DNA of 64,000 nt from Flavobacterium sp. (GCA_020403245.1 JADBYA010000009.1:62001-126000), one strand, 5' to 3'; positions 25,129 through 34,119 are shown, numbered from the stretch's first letter. Numbers and translations are program-made. Notes: generated by a model not told the origin, from the letters alone.

Positions 25129-25207
25129 TATTCAGTTTACAGTGATAGTATACAGTTTCCACTGTTTTCTATGACTGAAAACTGCGACTGAAAACTAAAA
25201 TAAAGAT
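25129..25207. repeat. CAGTTT/AAACTG intergenic repeat without a gene
   Basis: TTCAGTTTACAGTG at the left and ACTGAAAACTG with a second GACTGAAAACT at the right form imperfect inverted copies. It is the same word family as the repeats around 60178-60628 and 63003-63102. Confidence 0.55.
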
Positions 25208-25447
25208 ATGACAAACGAAGAATTAACTCTAAACATAGAAAAAGCATTGAGCGAAATCAGACCCTTTCTGAATTCTGATGGTGGAGATATTAGTTTGGTT
25301 TCTATAGAAGATGAAAAACATGTAAAAGTCCGTCTTCAAGGCGCCTGCACATCCTGTAGTTTGAGCATGAGTACGATGAAAGCAGGAGTTGAAACAACTA
25401 TAAAAAGATACGCACCACAAATCGAAACGGTTGAGAATATTGCCTAA
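25208..25447 (+). CDS. NifU-like C-terminal domain Fe-S scaffold protein
   Basis: A 79-residue protein matching the C-terminal NifU domain: IRPFLNSDGGDISLV and the cluster-binding CTSCSLS (CxxC). Such proteins carry a 4Fe-4S cluster between two subunits and deliver it to targets. It lies between Mrp/ApbC and a ferredoxin reductase, fitting an Fe-S delivery cluster. Confidence 0.92.
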   Translation: MTNEELTLNIEKALSEIRPFLNSDGGDISLVSIEDEKHVKVRLQGACTSCSLSMSTMKAGVETTIKRYAPQIETVENIA

Positions 25448-25503
25448 TTTTATGATTTAAGAACTCTTAAACTCTTAAACCCTAAACCTTTAAACTTTTC
25501 TAA

Positions 25504-26556
25504 ATGTTAGAAACAGATATACTTATAATTGGCGCAGGACCAACAGGACTTTTCACAGTTTTTGAAGCTGGATTATTAAAATTAAAATGTCATATTATAG
25601 ATGCCTTGCCTCAACCTGGAGGACAATTAGCTGAATTATATCCTAAAAAACCTATTTATGATATTCCAGGTCTTCCGGATGTTTTAGCAGGCGATTTGGT
25701 CAACAATTTAATGGAACAAATCAAGCAGTTTCAACCCGGTTTTACACTTTCTGAAACGGCTGAAATCATAGATAAGTTAGAGGACGGAACCTTTATAGTT
25801 ACTACCAATAAAGGAACAAAACATCATGCTAAAGCCATTGCTATTGCTGGCGGATTGGGAACTTTTGAACCCAGAAAACCCGAAATTCCAAATATTGCTT
25901 TTTATGAAGAAAAAGGAGTTGAGTATTTTGTAAAAGATCCCGAATTTTTCAGAGATAAAAAAATAGTTATTGCTGGTGGTGGAGACTCGGCATTGGATTG
26001 GAGTATTTTTTTAGCCGATGTAGCTTCAAAAGTTACCTTAATTCACAGAAGAAACGAATTTCGTGGCGCATTGGACTCAGTTGAAAAACTTCAGGAATAT
26101 AAAAAATTAGGTTACGTAAATTTAATTACACCAGCAGAAGTTGTTTCGCTTCACGGGGAAGACCATTTGAATGCAATTACTATAAGCAAAGATGGTAATC
26201 AAGAAACAATTGAAACAGATTATTTTATTCCACTTTTTGGATTGACGCCTAAACTTGGTGCAATTGCAAATTGGGGTTTAGAAATTGAGAAAAACGCTAT
26301 CAAAGTGAATAACGCATTAGATTATCAAACCAATATTCCGGGTATTTACGCCATTGGCGATGTAAATACTTATCCAGGAAAGTTGAAACTGATTTTGTGT
26401 GGTTTCCATGAAGCAACGTTAATGTGTCAAAGTGTGTATCAACGATTAAATCCAGGGAAGAAATACGTATTGAAATATACAACGGTTTCTGGAGTAGATG
26501 GTTTCGACGGAACAAGAAAAGAAGCTGAAAAAGCAGTTGTAAAAGCGATTGAATAA
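25504..26556 (+). CDS. Ferredoxin/flavodoxin-NADP reductase (thioredoxin-reductase-like type)
   Basis: A 350-residue flavoprotein. The FAD loop is IIGAGPTGLF at the N-terminus, and the NAD(P)H loop is IAGGGDSALDW near residue 160. The FAD-contacting GIYAIGDVNTYPGKLKL is near residue 278. It lacks the redox CxxC of thioredoxin reductases, so it is a YumC-type ferredoxin-NADP reductase. It probably passes electrons between NADPH and the 2Fe-2S ferredoxin encoded at 27862. Confidence 0.88.
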   Translation: MLETDILIIGAGPTGLFTVFEAGLLKLKCHIIDALPQPGGQLAELYPKKPIYDIPGLPDVLAGDLVNNLMEQIKQFQPGFTLSETAEIIDKLEDGTFIVTTNKGTKHHAKAIAIAGGLGTFEPRKPEIPNIAFYEEKGVEYFVKDPEFFRDKKIVIAGGGDSALDWSIFLADVASKVTLIHRRNEFRGALDSVEKLQEYKKLGYVNLITPAEVVSLHGEDHLNAITISKDGNQETIETDYFIPLFGLTPKLGAIANWGLEIEKNAIKVNNALDYQTNIPGIYAIGDVNTYPGKLKLILCGFHEATLMCQSVYQRLNPGKKYVLKYTTVSGVDGFDGTRKEAEKAVVKAIE

Positions 26557-26584
26557 TTTTATAGATTTGTTTTAAATCTTGATT

Positions 26585-26785
26585 ATGGAAGAATATAAAA
26601 TGGATAGAAGCGTAGTCTCACATTCAACTTTTGAAGAAGCTGACGATCATGTTACTTTTTATAAAGACAAAACCCCTTTGGAACGATTGAATCACGCCTG
26701 CTATATTATCAATTCTATCTTTAATGTAACACCATTTACTAAAGTTGATAGAACGGTAACTTTTGCACGAAAACATGTCAAATAA
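26585..26785 (+). CDS. Small partner protein upstream of a nucleotidyltransferase gene
   Basis: A 66-residue protein starting MEEYKMDRSVVSHSTFEEAD. It contains TPLERLNHACYIINSIFNV and ends FARKHVK. The ATG at 26585 is preferred to the TTG at 26579. The last 11 bases overlap the nucleotidyltransferase gene, so they are cotranslated. The pairing resembles two-gene nucleotidyltransferase toxin-antitoxin modules, with this as a possible partner. The role is inferred from context. Confidence 0.6.
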   Translation: MEEYKMDRSVVSHSTFEEADDHVTFYKDKTPLERLNHACYIINSIFNVTPFTKVDRTVTFARKHVK

Positions 26786-27236
26786 TATTTTCAATTTAGA
26801 TTTTTTAGAATTTCTGGAACTTTTAGAAAAAAACAAAGTCGAGTTTTTATTAGTTGGCGGATATGCTGTTATACTTCATGGTTATGTCAGAAGTACCGGC
26901 GATATGGACTTATGGATTGAGCGAACCAATGATAATTATCAAAAATTAAAAAAAGTTTATTTAGATTTTAGCGCGCCAATATTTCCAGAAGAACAATTTT
27001 CAAATCCTAAATTTAATGTTTGGGGAATTGGAGTTGAACCATCTAAAATTGAAATACTAACTCAAGTTGATGGACTACAATTTAATGAAAGCTTTAAAAA
27101 GCGCAAGTATTTTACTATTGATAAATTACAAATCCCATATATTGAATTTGAAGATTTAATAAAAAATAAAGTAGCATCAGGAAGATATAAAGATTTAGCA
27201 GATATAGAGCAACTTAAAAAGCTAAAGAAAGAATAA
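26775..27236 (+). CDS. Nucleotidyltransferase-fold protein (DUF6036/MNT-like)
   Basis: A 153-residue protein. The nucleotidyltransferase core is VEFLLVGGYAVILHG, followed by STGDMDLWIE, with the DxD pair of the catalytic site in DMD. The C-terminus has a helical segment ending KYKDLADIEQLKKL-like (GRYKDLADIEQ). The family includes AbiE-type toxins and minimal nucleotidyltransferases that modify tRNA or partner proteins. It is inserted, with its partner, between the ferredoxin reductase and the ferritin-like gene. The start at 26775 is chosen over the in-frame 26763. Confidence 0.75.
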   Translation: MSNNIFNLDFLEFLELLEKNKVEFLLVGGYAVILHGYVRSTGDMDLWIERTNDNYQKLKKVYLDFSAPIFPEEQFSNPKFNVWGIGVEPSKIEILTQVDGLQFNESFKKRKYFTIDKLQIPYIEFEDLIKNKVASGRYKDLADIEQLKKLKKE

Positions 27237-27815
27237 ATGCTAAACCATCCTGAACTTGTCGATTTATTAAAGAAAGCGTATTCTGCCGAAAAAGCAGCTT
27301 CCTTTGCTTATCAAGGACATGCTGCTTCAGTCAAAGACCCAATTCAGAAAACTTCAATTAGACAAATCGAATTGGACGAATGGAATCACCGTGCTGAGGT
27401 TTTGCAGATTATGAAAGATTTTGATATTCCAATTTCAAAATGGTACGAAATTAAATTTCATATTATTGGCAAAGTAATTTCGGGAAGTTGCTATGTGATT
27501 GGCTGGTTTATGCCATTTTATTTTGCAGGAAGATTAGAAAGCGGAAATGTGTGTGAATATTTCAGGATGATGCATTTTTTTAATGAACTTGGAATCACAA
27601 AATACGATATCATTTTGTACGAAATGGGAATAAAAGAAAAAGAACATGAAATCTATTTCCTAGAAAAGATAAAAGACAATAAAATGCTTCCTTTCTTTGA
27701 AAAAATATTTTCTTGGGGAAATGGAAAAGGATTTAATAATATTGATTTAGAAAAGAAATATCCTGTTGAACAATCTAATCATTATTGCAAAAAAGAAAAA
27801 AAAATACAATTCTAA
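27237..27815 (+). CDS. Ferritin-like (COQ7-like) diiron protein
   Basis: A 192-residue helical protein. Candidate iron ligands are E18 (AEKAASFAYQGHA), the ELDEWNHRAE segment (ExxH) and a second EKEHEIYF (ExxH) in the C-terminal half. The order matches the COQ7/ferritin-like diiron family. A hydrophobic stretch (YVIGWFMPFYFAG) lies in the middle. It could be a hydroxylase or oxidase fed by the nearby ferredoxin. The substrate is unknown. The ATG follows the previous stop directly. Confidence 0.7.
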   Translation: MLNHPELVDLLKKAYSAEKAASFAYQGHAASVKDPIQKTSIRQIELDEWNHRAEVLQIMKDFDIPISKWYEIKFHIIGKVISGSCYVIGWFMPFYFAGRLESGNVCEYFRMMHFFNELGITKYDIILYEMGIKEKEHEIYFLEKIKDNKMLPFFEKIFSWGNGKGFNNIDLEKKYPVEQSNHYCKKEKKIQF

Positions 27816-27847
27816 ACCTATGAGGTTTCTAAAACCTCATAGGGTTT
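27814..27847. repeat. Palindromic CCTATGAGGTTT repeat after the ferritin-like gene
   Basis: TATGAGGTTT and AAACCTCATA are perfect arms around CTA, extended by AAACC and GGGTTT with one bulge. It can form a strong hairpin between the ferritin-like and ferredoxin genes. Confidence 0.75.
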
Positions 27848-27861
27848 AATAAAAATAAAAA

Positions 27862-28194
27862 ATGGCACAAGATATAACAGTATATATAACCGATAGAAAC
27901 GGAGAAAAACACGAAGTACAAGCCCCAACCGACATGAACTTAAACCTTATGGAACTCATTCGCATGTATGAACTCGCAGAAGAAGGGACTATCGGCATTT
28001 GTGGCGGAATGGCCATGTGCGCATCGTGTCAATGTTATATTTTGAATGATGTTTATAAAACGGACCGCAACGATGATGAAGAAGCGATGCTGTCAGAGGC
28101 CTATCATGTAAAAGAGAACAGCAGACTTGGTTGTCAAATACGAATTACAGAGGAAGTTGATGGGTTGGAGATAGAAATTGCTCCCGAGCAATAA
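27862..28194 (+). CDS. 2Fe-2S ferredoxin (adrenodoxin type)
   Basis: A 110-residue protein. The cluster ligands are in GICGGMAMCASCQC (Cx5CxxC), with the fourth Cys later in LGCQIRI. This is the adrenodoxin/Isc ferredoxin pattern. It carries single electrons, most simply from the ferredoxin reductase at 25504 to Fe-S assembly or to the diiron protein just upstream. Confidence 0.9.
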   Translation: MAQDITVYITDRNGEKHEVQAPTDMNLNLMELIRMYELAEEGTIGICGGMAMCASCQCYILNDVYKTDRNDDEEAMLSEAYHVKENSRLGCQIRITEEVDGLEIEIAPEQ

Positions 28195-28243
28195 AAGAAA
28201 AAGTTGCCTCTGATTATTAGTAGGTTAAGTAGATTTAATTAAT

Positions 28244-29026
28244 TTACGCTAATTCTAAATTAGCTTCGATTTTTTCTTCAATAGCATCCCAAAGTCCTAT
28301 TCTTTTTTCGAGGGCTATAATCGAAACTTCTTCAACATCATTCCACTTTTGAATATCGTCTTGACAAAGTTCGCTAATCATTTGCATGGCCATCGGACCA
28401 TGTTCGTCTGCATCCAATTCTATGTGTCTTTCGAAATAATAAATCAGCTTTGACAAATCAGTTTCGGGAAAGTTTTGCTGGAAATTTTTCAGAATTTCAG
28501 TAAACATATTCGGAATCAAATCTTCTCTTCCAAACGTGAAACAGGCAGCAATCTTGTGGGTTTTTCCTTCTTCGATAACTCGGAAAGTAAAGTCTAGAAA
28601 TGCTTTTATTTTCGGATGTAAATTACTTTGTTTAATAGCAATAAAAATATTTTTCGTATCAATAACAGCGTGAAGAAAATCGTCTAATTCACGAGTTTGT
28701 GCTCCGCAACTTTCCATCGCTTCCACATACATTTCAAAATGGCTCAAACGCTTTCCGTCCAACGTCAAATCGCTTTCCTCAGCCAACACAATTTCGTTTA
28801 TTAAGTACCTTGTTTCTGGATTTGTTGAAGCAAACCATGGTGTTGTCGTGCAGGTCAACTTACTTTGCAATGCTTTCAATAAAGACATAAAATCCCAAAC
28901 GGCATACACATGACATTCTAAAAACTGTTGTAAATCGTCAATTGTTTTTACTCTTTCGTAAAGCGAGTGTTTCAGTAAGATTTCTTTTTGAGACTGAATT
29001 TTAGTGTTGATTTCTGAAATGTTCAT
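28244..29026 (-). CDS. DUF3050 family protein
   Basis: A 260-residue all-helical protein. Motifs such as ECHVYAVWDFMSLLKALQ near residue 37, CTTTPWFAS, and RHIELDADEHGPMA near residue 208 are those of the DUF3050 family, which has a heme-oxygenase-like fold. Conserved His and Glu (HVYAVWDFM, ELDADEHG) could bind metal. No function is established. The start at 29026 (MNISEIN) is chosen over the in-frame 29080, which adds a non-conserved hydrophobic tail. Confidence 0.8.
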   Translation of the reverse strand: MNISEINTKIQSQKEILLKHSLYERVKTIDDLQQFLECHVYAVWDFMSLLKALQSKLTCTTTPWFASTNPETRYLINEIVLAEESDLTLDGKRLSHFEMYVEAMESCGAQTRELDDFLHAVIDTKNIFIAIKQSNLHPKIKAFLDFTFRVIEEGKTHKIAACFTFGREDLIPNMFTEILKNFQQNFPETDLSKLIYYFERHIELDADEHGPMAMQMISELCQDDIQKWNDVEEVSIIALEKRIGLWDAIEEKIEANLELA

Positions 29027-29109
29027 AGCGATATAAATTGTTGGACAAATGTAAAAATGCTTCCCCAAAAAGAGAAGCATTTTATAGCATTTTTATCTTT
29101 TGTTTAATC

Positions 29110-30288
29110 TTATTTAAATGCAGGAATTCCAGTAATGTCAGCTCCAGTAATTAACAAATGAATATCGTGTGTTCCTTCATACGTAATCACACTTTCCAAA
29201 TTCATACTGTGTCTCATGATTGAATATTCACCAGTAATACCCATTCCACCCAAAATTTGTCGTGCTTCACGAGCAATGTTTATTGCCATATCTACATTGT
29301 TTCTTTTCGCCATCGAAATTTGAGCCGTAGTTGCTTTTCCTTCATTTCTTAAAACACCCAATCGCCATGTAAGCAATTGCGCTTTTGTAATTTCTGTAAT
29401 CATTTCGGCTAATTTCTTTTGTTGCAATTGAGTTCCAGCAATTGGTTTGTCAAACTGAATACGCTCTTTTGCATAACGCAAAGCAGTGTCATAACAATCC
29501 ATCGCAGCACCAATTGCACCCCAAGCAATTCCATATCGAGCAGAGTCCAAACACATCATCGGCGCACCTAATCCTGATTTTCCAGGCAGTAAATTTTCTT
29601 TAGGAACTTTTACATTATTGAAAACCAATTCGCCTGTTGCACTTGCACGAAGCGACCATTTATTATGCGTTTCAGGTGTAGTAAAACCTTCCATGCCGCG
29701 TTCTACAATCAAACCGTGAATTCTTCCTGTTTCATCCTTAGCCCAAACTACTGCAATATCAGCAAAAGGTGCATTCGAAATCCACATTTTGGCACCATTC
29801 AACAAATAATGGTCGCCCATATCTTTAAAGTTAGTAGTCATGCCGCCTGGATTAGAGCCATGATCGGGTTCGGTCAAACCAAAGCATCCCATGAATTCAC
29901 CAGTGGCTAGTTTTGGCAAATATTTTTTGCGTTGTTCTTCGGTTCCGAATTTCCAAATAGGATACATCACTAAAGACGATTGTACTGATGACGTGGAACG
30001 CACACCCGAATCCCCTCTTTCAATTTCCTGCATGATCAAACCATAAGCTATTTGGTCTAGACCAGCACCACCATATTCCTCAGGAATATAAGGGCCAAAT
30101 CCACCAATTTCTCCCAACCCTTTAATAATTTGCTTCGGAAATTCAGCTCTTTGTGCATAATCTTCTATAATGGGAGACACTTCGCGTTTTACCCAGGCGC
30201 GAGCAGAATCACGCACTAATTTGTGTTCATCTGTCAATAAATCATCCAAATTGTAATAATCTGGTGCTTGAAATAAATCTGGTTTCAT
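29110..30288 (-). CDS. Acyl-CoA dehydrogenase, glutaryl-CoA dehydrogenase-like
   Basis: A 392-residue FAD enzyme. The family signatures GCFGLTEPDHGSNPGGM near residue 135 and QILGGMGITGEYSIMRH near residue 345 are visible, and the catalytic Glu lies in TYEGTHDIH near residue 370. The segment RSTSSVQSSLVM matches glutaryl-CoA dehydrogenases, whose Arg binds the substrate carboxylate. It would oxidise glutaryl-CoA to crotonyl-CoA in lysine breakdown; a different short acyl-CoA is possible. A single-gene unit with a promoter box upstream. Confidence 0.85.
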   Translation of the reverse strand: MKPDLFQAPDYYNLDDLLTDEHKLVRDSARAWVKREVSPIIEDYAQRAEFPKQIIKGLGEIGGFGPYIPEEYGGAGLDQIAYGLIMQEIERGDSGVRSTSSVQSSLVMYPIWKFGTEEQRKKYLPKLATGEFMGCFGLTEPDHGSNPGGMTTNFKDMGDHYLLNGAKMWISNAPFADIAVVWAKDETGRIHGLIVERGMEGFTTPETHNKWSLRASATGELVFNNVKVPKENLLPGKSGLGAPMMCLDSARYGIAWGAIGAAMDCYDTALRYAKERIQFDKPIAGTQLQQKKLAEMITEITKAQLLTWRLGVLRNEGKATTAQISMAKRNNVDMAINIAREARQILGGMGITGEYSIMRHSMNLESVITYEGTHDIHLLITGADITGIPAFK

Positions 30289-30484
30289 AAGAATGTATAT
30301 TGTATAATGTAAACTGTATATTGTTTTACGAAAACGTTTGCAAAGCTAAAGAATCTAAACCAAAATCTACATGAACAATTGTTATAATTTTTTTTTGGTC
30401 ATTTTACTTTGCGAACCTTAGAATAATTTCTCGCAAAGCCGCAGAGTAGCAAAACAGGGAATACCGTATGCATTTTTGATTTAA
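30289..30484. other. Noncoding region with the acyl-CoA dehydrogenase promoter
   Basis: No gene seen. On the minus strand a TAGCTTTG box (30341-30348) matches TAnnTTTG, about 55 bp upstream of the dehydrogenase. The stretch TCGCAAAGCCGCAGAGT near 30432 belongs to a common CGCAAAG-type intergenic word. The dispersed repeat begins at its right end. Confidence 0.5.
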
Positions 30485-30590
30485 ATTTTCAGGAGCCGAG
30501 AATCCGCTGTTTGCTATATTTTTTCTAAAAAGAAAAAGGATGCCGCTACCACCCGTCTTGCCGCGAGGCAGGTCAGGGCTAGGGTTTTAG
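30485..30590 (+). repeat. Dispersed intergenic repeat, copy 1
   Basis: Begins TTTTCAGGAGCCGAGAA, passes through GCTGTTTGCTATAT and GGATGCCGCTACCACCCG, and ends GTCAGGGCTAGGGTT. The copy at 38991-39101 shares nearly all of this; a more divergent copy is at 48175-48283. It contains a small GC hairpin (TTGCC/GGCAG). Confidence 0.85.
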
Positions 30591-30595
30591 TTTAC

Positions 30596-31324
30596 TTATT
30601 TCAGTTTATCAAACTCCGCTTTTTTAGCCAGTAGAAATTCAAGTACCATCAGTTCATTATTACTATTGACCGTTGTTTTCGATTTAGGGTCACTTTCACA
30701 ATACTCTAGGAATCTTGAAGTTTCTTCTGATTTTAACTTTAATGTTTTAGAAAAGAATGTCGGATTAAAATTGGATGCGGCATATTCCTTAAAAGATACT
30801 GTTTCGGCAGCTTTTTTAGCTTTTGGCTTATTGCTTTTGAATAATTTTCCAACCATTTTTCCAAGCTGTACAAAGTCGACAGCATTAACCATTTCTCCGG
30901 TATAAACACCATCAATCTTTGGTCTTGCAGCGTCTTTTTGGATTTTAGTCATCTTTATATCATTATAGGAAACAGCGGCAACCTTGAGCTGTTTAACTTG
31001 TTGAATTTCTATTTCTTCCAGCGGGATTGGTTTCTCTGTTAGGGTAATGCTCAGAACCTTTTTCTTAAAATCTTCTGCAGTCAGTTTGTATTTCTGATCG
31101 ATAATATTATCCGACATAAAAATCAGAACATCATTCACTTTTGCTTCAATGGAAAATGCCCCTAAAGCGTCAGTCTGTGTAATTTTTTTCGTAGTAAAAT
31201 TGATAACATCAATGTTTTTTTGGAATGTTTCCCGATAAGAAACCTTTCCGCTAATGAGTTGTTCTGTCTGCGAAAAACTGATATAGTAAATCAATAAAAA
31301 TAAGATGGTAGTAAATTTTGACAT
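30596..31324 (-). CDS. Carboxypeptidase-regulatory-like exported protein
   Basis: A 242-residue protein with signal peptide MSKFTTILFLLIYYISFSQ. Residues about 22-100 form a carboxypeptidase-regulatory-like beta domain (LISGKVSYRETFQKN, then TDALGAFSIEAKVND), as found at the N-terminus of TonB receptors, but no receptor follows. The rest is helical and Lys-rich with no family I know. It probably acts in the periplasm or at the outer membrane. Confidence 0.7.
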   Translation of the reverse strand: MSKFTTILFLLIYYISFSQTEQLISGKVSYRETFQKNIDVINFTTKKITQTDALGAFSIEAKVNDVLIFMSDNIIDQKYKLTAEDFKKKVLSITLTEKPIPLEEIEIQQVKQLKVAAVSYNDIKMTKIQKDAARPKIDGVYTGEMVNAVDFVQLGKMVGKLFKSNKPKAKKAAETVSFKEYAASNFNPTFFSKTLKLKSEETSRFLEYCESDPKSKTTVNSNNELMVLEFLLAKKAEFDKLK

Positions 31325-31420
31325 TTAAATGCGGATTGAGTTTAAAACACTAAAACTAGGCAAACTACTCAATTTGGATTCCGAAGAATTTGTTAAAAGA
31401 TTTAATGCAAAAAGTATAGA

Positions 31421-31525
31421 CTACATCGTCAGATAAAAATCTTTACTCAATAAAAAATATTCTTCAGCATATTCATGTTGCGAAGTTTCAATAATGAATT
31501 CTTCAGAAACTGTTACTTTTTTTAA
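31421..31525 (-). pseudogene. C-terminal fragment of a TrmN6/YfiC-type methyltransferase gene
   Basis: On the minus strand the frame encodes VTVSEEFIIETSQHEYAEEY, LLSKDFYLTM and then TAG. It aligns without gaps to the last 31 residues of the intact methyltransferase at 39099-39845 (VLTADELIIETARHQYTQEY, ending KDFYLKM), with roughly half the residues identical. An in-frame TAG lies a few codons upstream and no methyltransferase core is present. It is therefore a gene remnant from a diverged relative, not a recent duplicate. It lies 77 bp before the LuxR-type regulator gene. Confidence 0.8.
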
Positions 31526-31601
31526 ATTGTAAAGCTACGCGCAATAACGTATTTCATAAATTAAATAGTATGTTTAATATTGTATTTTATATCTTTATAA
31601 A

Positions 31602-32228
31602 ATGAGAAGAAGAGTTTGTATAGTAGAGGACGATCGCGATTTGCGAGAAGCCATGAGCCTGATGATTCAATTTACAGATAATTATCAGTTTATGAGTGCT
31701 TTTCAAAATGCCGAAGAAGCGATTGAAAAATTGAAAGACGTAGAGGTTGATGCTATTTTAATGGACATCAATCTTCCGGGGGATAGCGGTATAGAATGTG
31801 TTAAAAAGCTTAAAGCACTTTTGCCAAAAGTACTTTTCTTGATGTGCACTTCTTACGAAGATGATGATAAAATATTTCAAAGTCTAAAAGCCGGTGCCAG
31901 CGGTTATATTCTTAAAACTGATGGACCTGTGAAAATTATTAATGCTTTAGATGAACTTTTTGAAGGTGGCAGCCCCATGACCAGCAGCATTGCGCGCAAA
32001 GTTGTTGCGAGTTTTTCAAAAGTGAATATTAACGATGCGAATGTAGAAACCCTTACCAGCAGAGAAAAAGAAATCCTTGACTCCTTAGCTAGAGGCAAAA
32101 TGAATAAAGAAGTTGCGAATGAATTGGATATTAGCATGGGAACAGTTAGGAAACACATTCAGCATATTTATGAAAAGCTTCAAGTAAATACCCGTGTAGA
32201 AGCGGTTAATCTCTATTTAAAACGGTAA
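31602..32228 (+). CDS. LuxR/NarL-type response regulator
   Basis: A 208-residue regulator. The receiver has VEDDRDL at the N-terminus, phosphoacceptor Asp in AILMDINLPGD near residue 54, and K in YILKTDGP. The C-terminal LuxR-type HTH is LTSREKEILDSLARGKMNKE and then GTVRKHIQHIYEKL. It is directly followed by its kinase gene (7 bp). The large fibre-like gene downstream is a likely target (inference from order). Confidence 0.92.
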   Translation: MRRRVCIVEDDRDLREAMSLMIQFTDNYQFMSAFQNAEEAIEKLKDVEVDAILMDINLPGDSGIECVKKLKALLPKVLFLMCTSYEDDDKIFQSLKAGASGYILKTDGPVKIINALDELFEGGSPMTSSIARKVVASFSKVNINDANVETLTSREKEILDSLARGKMNKEVANELDISMGTVRKHIQHIYEKLQVNTRVEAVNLYLKR

Positions 32229-32235
32229 TTTGAAA

Positions 32236-33993
32236 ATGAACTGCTGCACCTTGTTTTTATTTGTTTTTTGGATGCATTTCGGAATTGCCCAAAGCTATAA
32301 TGAGCCAACTTCTGTGTCAAAATACAAACAGTGTAAAACATCAAGATGCAAAATATTAAATTCAATTACCGCTGCTGAATATTATCTAGATTTGGACGAC
32401 ATTGATGCTTCTCAAAAATGGTTAAATATTACCAAAGACAATCTGAATCCTGCTTTTTTAGATTCGACTTCGTGTTTTGTACATAGTTTGCAATCGGAGC
32501 TTTTTTATTATAACGGACTTTTTCAATTTGGTAAAGATGAAGCACATAAAGAAATTTTGGTAGCTCAAAAAATAAAGGACAGTCTTTTGGTAGCTGATGG
32601 GTATTTTTTTCTAGGAATAAACCAATTTGAGATGAATGAGTTTCTTAGTGCACAACAATCTTTGTGGTATTCAAGAAATTTTTTCCCTAAGAAAAAGGTT
32701 CAAAAAAGAATTAGATTCATCATCCAAAAAGAGCACATTTACAATAATTTGGCTCAAGTTAAAATCAGACTTCATCAACTAGATTCGGCCTATTGGTATA
32801 ATAGAAGAGCCAATCAATTTGCCATAAAAACGAATAGTAAAAGAGGGATACCGAATACCGAACAAACTTTCGGCGAAATTTATTTAGCAAAGAATATGCC
32901 CGACAGCGCTGCGTTTTATTTTAATAAAAGTGTTGCATCAGCTATTAAAAGTAAGTATTATGATATAGTATTATTAAATTATGGCTATTTGATAGAATGT
33001 CATAAAAACGATGCTACCCAATGTGAAAACTATTATAATAAAGGCTTGGCTTTGATACAACAACACATAGTAAATTCTATGTTTAGAAAATATTTTTTCA
33101 CAAAGGCATTGTCTGTTTTCAAAGAGTATGATAATCAGAAAACTATTTTTATTCAAAATAACATCATTGCTATCGATGCTAAAACAAAAACGCAAGGTAA
33201 TACGTATTTCCAAAATTTTACAGACCAATACATCCGAAATGAAAAAAAGCTATTGTCCCTAGAAGTACAGAAGCTCAAAAAACAAAAAGATATTGTTATT
33301 TTTCAGTTGTTGGTTGCCATACTGTTGGTTATTTTATTGGCTTTGGCCGTGATGTACATCCGAAGAAAAAATAAAATCAGTGCGACGCTGCTCAAACAAA
33401 AAAACGAAATCAGTAAGGATCTCCACGACGACATTGGTAGCGGGATTTCGAGCATTTTAATTCATGCGGATTTACTACAAAAAAGCAGCGAAATCGATCC
33501 AAAACAAAAGATGTTGCTCAACAAAATAAGTACTACCTCTACAGAAGTTTCTCAACGGATTAATACGTTTGTTTGGTCGCTTAATACCGAGAATAACTCG
33601 CTCAGAGATTTTATGGAATACCTAAAAATGTATTCTGAAAATTTGTTTGAAGGAACGCCCATAGAACTCGTTTTTACTGAAAATGGAGGTGCCCAAAAAC
33701 AGCGCATACTTGATGGTAAAACTAGAAAAAATCTATTTTTCAGCATCAAGGAAATTCTTAACAATGCGCTCAAACATTCCGGTGCCAATAAAATCATGAT
33801 TTCTGTCGAAATGCCGGAACGAAATAATTTACAGATTATTATAAAAGATAACGGTGTTGGCATTATCGGTCAGAATTATTTCGGCAACGGATTAAAAAAT
33901 CTCCATAAACGAGTCGAAGAGATGAACGGGAATATCAGTATGAAAACCGATAATGGTTTGACAACCTGCATTTTTATTCCTCTTTCAGAATAA
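32236..33993 (+). CDS. NarL-partner sensor histidine kinase with TPR-like sensor region
   Basis: A 585-residue kinase. It has a signal-like N-terminus (LFLFVFWMHFGIAQ), then about 300 residues of helix pairs typical of TPR-like repeats (AYWYNRRANQFAIKT, AAFYFNKSVASAI), a membrane segment near residue 355-378, then the HisKA_3-type site DLHDDIGSGISS. The ATPase domain has NNALKHSGA, DNGVGI and GNGLKNLHKRVEEM. The ATG at 32236 is chosen over the TTG at 32230. It pairs with the regulator upstream and senses periplasmic or envelope state. Confidence 0.88.
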   Translation: MNCCTLFLFVFWMHFGIAQSYNEPTSVSKYKQCKTSRCKILNSITAAEYYLDLDDIDASQKWLNITKDNLNPAFLDSTSCFVHSLQSELFYYNGLFQFGKDEAHKEILVAQKIKDSLLVADGYFFLGINQFEMNEFLSAQQSLWYSRNFFPKKKVQKRIRFIIQKEHIYNNLAQVKIRLHQLDSAYWYNRRANQFAIKTNSKRGIPNTEQTFGEIYLAKNMPDSAAFYFNKSVASAIKSKYYDIVLLNYGYLIECHKNDATQCENYYNKGLALIQQHIVNSMFRKYFFTKALSVFKEYDNQKTIFIQNNIIAIDAKTKTQGNTYFQNFTDQYIRNEKKLLSLEVQKLKKQKDIVIFQLLVAILLVILLALAVMYIRRKNKISATLLKQKNEISKDLHDDIGSGISSILIHADLLQKSSEIDPKQKMLLNKISTTSTEVSQRINTFVWSLNTENNSLRDFMEYLKMYSENLFEGTPIELVFTENGGAQKQRILDGKTRKNLFFSIKEILNNALKHSGANKIMISVEMPERNNLQIIIKDNGVGIIGQNYFGNGLKNLHKRVEEMNGNISMKTDNGLTTCIFIPLSE

Positions 33994-34119
33994 ACTCATA
34001 ATACGCGCTTTGACGTATTTATTTCCAAAAACAGGATAAAAGCACCTTTTTTAACTGCCAAAAATCATTTGGTATACTCTCAATATCGTATTGCAAAACA
34101 TTAAAATTAGGTTCAATTT

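Noticed and set aside
31329..31436. Plus-strand 35-codon frame beginning MRIEFKTLKLGK
   Set aside because: It overlaps the readable methyltransferase remnant on the other strand and has no family resemblance.
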